In this document: one piece after another, positions 52,051-55,347 of the stretch
Position numbering within the stretch: position 1 is the first letter of the stretch
Layout of the letters: every line of letters begins with the position of its first letter
Made by a program: the position numbers and the translations under genes
Source of the DNA: Bacteroidota bacterium
GTDB lineage: Bacteria; Bacteroidota; JABWAT01
Assembly (NCBI GenBank): GCA_017303995.1
Contig: JAFLBE010000027.1
Location: forward strand, 1-55,347
Direction: 5' to 3'
Length of the DNA stretch: 55,347 bases
Notes under the pieces: model-generated
Seen by the model: the letters and a program-made list of their open reading frames with translations, nothing else
Database searches by the model: none
What the model was told of the DNA's origin: nothing

Positions 52051-52154
52051 TACTTCGTACGGAAATTCTAATTACCGTGATTGATGCAGAAATTACTCGA
52101 TTATTAAAGGGTAAATGAAATTCAAAATCCCGGAGGGATTTAAGTTGAATAGCC

Positions 52155-52170
52155 CCGGGTTATAACCCGG
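52155..52170. repeat. Perfect 16-bp palindrome
   Basis: CCGGGTTATAACCCGG is its own reverse complement, within a longer imperfect AGCC...GGCT inverted repeat (52151-52174). Likely a dispersed intergenic element; no gene is nearby on either side for over 150 bases. Confidence 0.7.
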
Positions 52171-52230
52171 TGGCTTGATATAATAAGTAATTCTACCAAC
52201 CCGTCAGATCACGGGTTGAATGTTATTCTG

Positions 52231-52332
52231 TCTCTACGAAATTTCAATAAAAAATTTCCCACCGCTCTGCGCTCTTTCCTTAGACCCGGCAACGAAGTTG
52301 CTTGGGAGCGTCCCTGCGGTCGAATTATCCCC
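52231..52332. repeat. 102-bp direct repeat, copy B
   Basis: Same orientation as copy A (46860-46961), 96 of 102 positions identical. It ends 11 bases before the stop codon of rmuC (minus strand), so both copies sit immediately at the 3' end of a minus-strand gene. An internal GCAAC-GAA-GTTGC hairpin is conserved in both. Confidence 0.85.
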
Positions 52333-52343
52333 TCCCGCCTGTC

Positions 52344-53777
52344 CTAATCCTCAGTTTCCGGTTCAATAAGAGCAATGGGTTCACCGGCTGCCGGTAAAAC
52401 CTGAACATCACGGAGTTTTCTCTCAATCGCTTTTGACCGGGTTCCGATCAGTTTGTCGAGGTCTTCATCAACACCCTTAATCTTTTTCTGAGCTGCCGAA
52501 AGTACCGTTCCAAAAGTGGCAAATTCCGATTTTACTTCGCCTAAAATCCGCCAGACTTCTCCAGACCGTTTCTGGATCGCCAGCGTTCTGAATCCCATCT
52601 GAAGCGAATTTAAAATGGCAGCCAATGTGGTTGGACCGGTAACCGTTACTTTATAATCCCTCAGCAATTCTTCAATCAGGGCACTTTTTCTCACCACTTC
52701 CGCATAAAGTCCTTCAAACGGGAGAAACATGATGGCAAAATCGGTTGTGTGCGGCGGATCGAGATATTTATCCCGGATGTCCTTGGCCATAACCTTTAAT
52801 GTTTTCTCAAGATCTTTCTGTGCCTGATCGATGATGGCCAGATCACCAACTTCATAGGCGGCCAGCAGAATGTTGTACTTATCATAGGGGAATTTGGCAT
52901 CTATCGGCAGCAGAACTGAGTTGTTTTCTTCATCTTTTCCGGGAAGTTTAATGGCAAACTCAACAGCATCGGCAGAACCTTTTTTCGTTTTTACATTGGT
53001 GAGATATTGTTCCGGCGTCAGAACCTGCTCGAGCAGACTGCCAAGCTGAATTTCACCCAGAACGCCACGGGTTTTCACATTGTTCAGCACCTTTTTCAAA
53101 TCACCCACGCCAACCGCCAGCGTTTGCATCTCCCCGAGTCCTTTCTGAACCGCCTGAAGTTGCTCAGAAACCAGTTTGAAGGACTGTCCGAGTCGCTCTT
53201 CGAGGGTTTTGTGCAATTTTTCGTCCACCGTTTCGCGCATTTTTTCGAGTTTCAGTTCGGTGGATTTGATCAGTTCATCCTGACGACGGCCCATTTCGTC
53301 AAATTTTTGCTTCTGCAGATCGTTAAACTCTTTTACACTGTTCTGGAAGGATTCCTGAAACTGTTTCAGCGCCGTTTGAAGTTCGGTCCGGTTGTCTTTG
53401 AGCGTTGTTTCTAGCCGGGTTGCCAGTTCGACAATGCGGGTATCAATGCGCTGGGTGAGTTGCTGAAGGGCTTCCTGATTGGTTTTGGTGAGAACTTCAA
53501 GTTGTTTTGACTGAACTTCTGCCTGCTGAATCAGAATCTGCTGAAATTTGTTCAGGCTGTCAGTTTGTTCCTGCCGGTTTTCACGTCCGGTTTTGCTCGT
53601 TTCCTCGCGAAACATCCTGATCTCTTCACGCACCGACGTTTCTACACGGTTGATGGTTTGGTTAAGCGGATTTAAAAGCGTGTCGGCCTGATCTTCTTTT
53701 TTCCGGAAAGACAGTACGAGCAGAATAACCAGTAAAAGTAGATTGAGAGCAACCAGAATAAGAACAAGCGTCGTCAT
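52344..53777 (-). CDS. rmuC: DNA recombination protein RmuC
   Basis: A 477-residue RmuC protein. An N-terminal membrane anchor (about 3-24) is followed by a long coiled coil (about 30-210, with ETSVREEIRMFREE and repeated heptads) and the RmuC nuclease-like domain (about 225-440): NVKTRGVLGEIQLGSLLEQV, LPIDAKFPYDKYN, VMAKDIRDKYLDPPHTTDFA, IMFLPFEGLYAEV and TGPTTLAAILNSLQMGFRTL. RmuC limits DNA inversions at short inverted repeats in E. coli, which is notable in a genome so full of them, though any link is speculation. Transcribed alone, divergent from the next gene. Confidence 0.96.
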   Translation of the reverse strand: MTTLVLILVALNLLLLVILLVLSFRKKEDQADTLLNPLNQTINRVETSVREEIRMFREETSKTGRENRQEQTDSLNKFQQILIQQAEVQSKQLEVLTKTNQEALQQLTQRIDTRIVELATRLETTLKDNRTELQTALKQFQESFQNSVKEFNDLQKQKFDEMGRRQDELIKSTELKLEKMRETVDEKLHKTLEERLGQSFKLVSEQLQAVQKGLGEMQTLAVGVGDLKKVLNNVKTRGVLGEIQLGSLLEQVLTPEQYLTNVKTKKGSADAVEFAIKLPGKDEENNSVLLPIDAKFPYDKYNILLAAYEVGDLAIIDQAQKDLEKTLKVMAKDIRDKYLDPPHTTDFAIMFLPFEGLYAEVVRKSALIEELLRDYKVTVTGPTTLAAILNSLQMGFRTLAIQKRSGEVWRILGEVKSEFATFGTVLSAAQKKIKGVDEDLDKLIGTRSKAIERKLRDVQVLPAAGEPIALIEPETED

Positions 53778-53823
53778 AGGGTATTATCTTTGTTAAGTGA
53801 CAAAAAGCAAAGAAACCTAACCC

Positions 53824-54564
53824 ATGCCGGAAAATCAATCTGAAATCCCCCCATTCCTGAAGCCATCGGCCCATACCGATTTTATCCGGAAATATTCACT
53901 TGGGCGGATTCCTGATTCGGTTTGGCAAAAGTATCAGGGCGAAGACCGGGAATGGCTGATTTCTTTTTGTATCGGATATTTAGAATTGGCAGCTGCCCCC
54001 GTTTTTCAGCATTTCAGAATCGTTCTTGAAGATGATTTGTTCGTCTCGTCAGAATTTTTCATTCTGCTAAACGATAAAACCAGACCTAAACGGGTTTCGC
54101 TTGTTTCAAAAGCTGTCGATGCCCTTTTCTCCAAAATCAGCTGGAAACAGCTTCATCCAGATTCAATTCTGCCCGATTTAAAACGGCTCGATTCGGTTCT
54201 TGCGTCTCAATTTTCTGATGAAACTCAGATTGACTTTCCCAGACCGGTTTTATTAAAACCTTATCCAATGACAGCAACAGCTTTGGATCTCTGGGAAGAA
54301 AATCTGATCCGGCTTGCACAAACTTACTATTCGTTGGTGTTAAGTTGGACGCGCCAGCCGTCTTTTCGTTGGGAAATGACCATCATACCCGTTGAAATCG
54401 ATTCCGGACTTTACCGCCGTCAGCTTGCAGTTAAATCAACGGACCTGAAAGTGTTTGACCGGGAATGGGAAGAGTGGGTTGAAAAAGTCGTGCTGGTTCA
54501 CGACTGGTTTTCACTTCATGTTGATTGTGATGGATTGAATCCTGGTAAGGGCATAAGCTATTAG
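53824..54564 (+). CDS. Unknown cytoplasmic protein; C-terminus ends inside a repeat
   Basis: A 246-residue soluble protein with no signal peptide or membrane segment and no motif I recognise. It has two clusters of aromatic/acidic residues (LDLWEENLIRLAQTYYSLVL around 165-184, and the C-terminal VFDREWEEWVEKVVLVHDWF around 210-229). The last codons (ATA AGC TAT TAG) lie within the left arm of the repeat element at 54555, so the original C-terminus was probably a little different and the stop is supplied by the repeat. Start at ATG 53824, 46 bases from the divergent rmuC. Confidence 0.65.
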   Translation: MPENQSEIPPFLKPSAHTDFIRKYSLGRIPDSVWQKYQGEDREWLISFCIGYLELAAAPVFQHFRIVLEDDLFVSSEFFILLNDKTRPKRVSLVSKAVDALFSKISWKQLHPDSILPDLKRLDSVLASQFSDETQIDFPRPVLLKPYPMTATALDLWEENLIRLAQTYYSLVLSWTRQPSFRWEMTIIPVEIDSGLYRRQLAVKSTDLKVFDREWEEWVEKVVLVHDWFSLHVDCDGLNPGKGISY

Positions 54565-54738
54565 CTGTTGGCTGTTAGCTGTTAGGTAAGGAAAATACGC
54601 AGTTAGTTATAAATTTTTGGCTGTTAGGTAATAAATATATTTTGGAACCACTTACTTTTTGATTTTATTTTTTAACCGGATTTAATTTTACACTGATTTG
54701 TATTTACCCAACAGCTAAAACCTAACAGCCAACAGCTT
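54555..54738. repeat. Composite element bounded by inverted heptad arrays, second copy
   Basis: Left arm 54555-54589 (AAGCTA TTAGCTG TTGGCTG TTAGCTG TTAGG TAA) and right arm 54704-54738 are inverted copies, both 35 bases, with 29 of 35 matching. The interior (about 115 bases, AT-rich) holds another partial copy (TTTGGCTGTTAGGTAA near 54617). Same class as 29217-29517. The right arm ends 4 bases before the hisB stop. Confidence 0.8.
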
Positions 54739-54742
54739 TCCC

Positions 54743-55321
54743 CTAAAGCATTCCCTTTGTCGTTGGAAGTTCATTTCCTGAAACGGTTACCGCTTGTTTA
54801 AATGCCCGGGCAAAACTTTTGAATATCGCTTCAGATTTGTGGTGGTCGTTCACGCCATACAACACTTCAATATGAATATTGGCTTTGAGTGAATTGGTTA
54901 GCGCAATAAAAAATTCTCTGATCATTTCAGAACTGAGTGTCCCGATTTTTGCTCTCTGGAAAGAAGAGTTGAAAATACAATAAGGCCGGCCGGAAAGATC
55001 AAGAACAGTTCTGGCAAGTGTTTCATCCATTGGACAGTAGAAATAACCGTACCGGCTGATTCCCTTTTTGTCACCCAAGGCATCAGCGATGGCTTGTCCG
55101 AGTGCAATGCCTACATCTTCAACTACGTGATGATCATCAATATGAATATCTCCGTTTGCCTGAATGGAGAGATCCATTCCAGAGTGCCGGCTGAGTTGTT
55201 CAAGCATGTGATCAAAAAACCCAATTCCGGTTCCGATTGAAAAAACGCCGGTTCCATCGAGATTCAGTTCAATGTGGATTTGGGTTTCTTTGGTATTTCG
55301 CGTAATGGTTGCTGTGCGCAT
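54743..55321 (-). CDS. hisB: Imidazoleglycerol-phosphate dehydratase
   Basis: A 192-residue HisB that dehydrates imidazoleglycerol phosphate in histidine synthesis, binding two manganese ions. The family's pseudo-repeat is clear: GTGIGFFDHMLEQLSRHSGMDL (about 30-51), DIHIDDHHVVEDVGIALGQA (about 58-77) with the HHxxED metal motif, FFIALTNSLKANIHIEVLYG (about 137-156), and HHKSEAIFKSFARAFKQA (about 160-177). It is the monofunctional form without the phosphatase domain. AAAGGAAAG precedes the ATG at 55321. Other his genes are not in the window but could lie upstream beyond its edge. Confidence 0.97.
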   Translation of the reverse strand: MRTATITRNTKETQIHIELNLDGTGVFSIGTGIGFFDHMLEQLSRHSGMDLSIQANGDIHIDDHHVVEDVGIALGQAIADALGDKKGISRYGYFYCPMDETLARTVLDLSGRPYCIFNSSFQRAKIGTLSSEMIREFFIALTNSLKANIHIEVLYGVNDHHKSEAIFKSFARAFKQAVTVSGNELPTTKGML

Positions 55322-55347
55322 GTGACTTTCCTTTAAAGGAGCAAAAA

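Larger units (their letters stand above)
51692..52343. other. Repeat-rich intergenic region
   Basis: About 650 bases without a convincing gene. 51692-51960 shows only AT-rich sequence. Then follow a heptad array with nested inserts (51961-52050), a 16-bp palindrome (52155-52170), an imperfect CCCGT...ACGGG hairpin near 52199-52215 and the 102-bp direct repeat copy B (52231-52332). Confidence 0.75.

Noticed and set aside
53007-53414. 135-residue open frame antisense to rmuC
   Set aside because: It is the reverse of the rmuC coiled coil; the Phe/His/Leu-rich composition is typical of such shadows.

Overview
The window looks like a chromosomal segment of a diderm bacterium of the FCB group (Fibrobacterota-Chlorobiota-Bacteroidota), closest in style to Ignavibacteriota or Calditrichota-type lineages. 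Three secreted proteins end in a type IX secretion (T9SS) type-A sorting domain with the NPFNP signature. There are LPS core genes (waaA, a GT9 glycosyltransferase), many predicted outer-membrane barrels and lipoproteins, moderate-to-low GC, and Shine-Dalgarno sequences at only some starts. This placement is inference from gene content and style; there is no rRNA in the window. I found no tRNA, rRNA, CRISPR array, insertion sequence or prophage.

Layout. 1-1325 (-): FMN-binding glutamate synthase-family protein, cut by the window edge. 1525-6698 (+): a tight seven-gene operon (DUF1190/YgiB-like, YgiC-like ATP-grasp amidoligase, DUF350, DUF2167, a zinc-ribbon membrane protein, a small anchored protein, an outer-membrane lipoprotein/barrel). 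6710-9758 (-): an orphan secreted protein and a TPR sensor-like protein. 10012-11820 (+): secreted AGE-family epimerase-like protein. 11938-12195 (-): Rof-like Rho antiterminator. 12355-14943 (+): AsmA-family protein. 15156-16588 (+): queE and a barrel protein. 17075-18660 (+): SDR epimerase and methyltransferase. 18943-24108 (+): sigma factor, anti-sigma factor, secreted protein, LytR_C protein, rsfS, argS. 24369-29212: tandem jelly-roll protein, HEAT-cyclophilin (-), SLC5 symporter. 29523-32939 (-): Gfo/Idh oxidoreductase, waaA, GT9. 33097-35182 (+): yajQ and a cell-wall amidase. 35482-39276 (-): MacA/MacB-like exporter (adaptor plus two permeases, no ATPase gene). 39459-46730 (+): S9 peptidase lipoprotein, catalytic/non-catalytic M16 pair, secreted endonuclease I. 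46963-51691 (-): large T9SS cargo and a propeller-like lipoprotein. 52344-55321: rmuC (-), an unknown protein (+), hisB (-).

Two things stand out. First, the 1525-6698 operon joins a known but poorly understood amidoligase/membrane-protein cassette (YgiC, DUF1190, DUF350, DUF2167) to three extra components I do not recognise, reaching from cytoplasm to outer membrane. It is the best candidate for an undescribed envelope-modification or stress system.

Second, the intergenic DNA is densely colonised by small repeats: degenerate 7-bp tandem arrays resembling the heptanucleotide STRRs of cyanobacteria, palindromes inserted between heptads, hairpins inserted inside those palindromes, pairs of hairpins that keep the loop but change the stem, and composite elements bounded by inverted heptad arrays that fill the space between convergent genes. 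These elements avoid coding regions almost completely and mostly sit within a few bases of stop codons.
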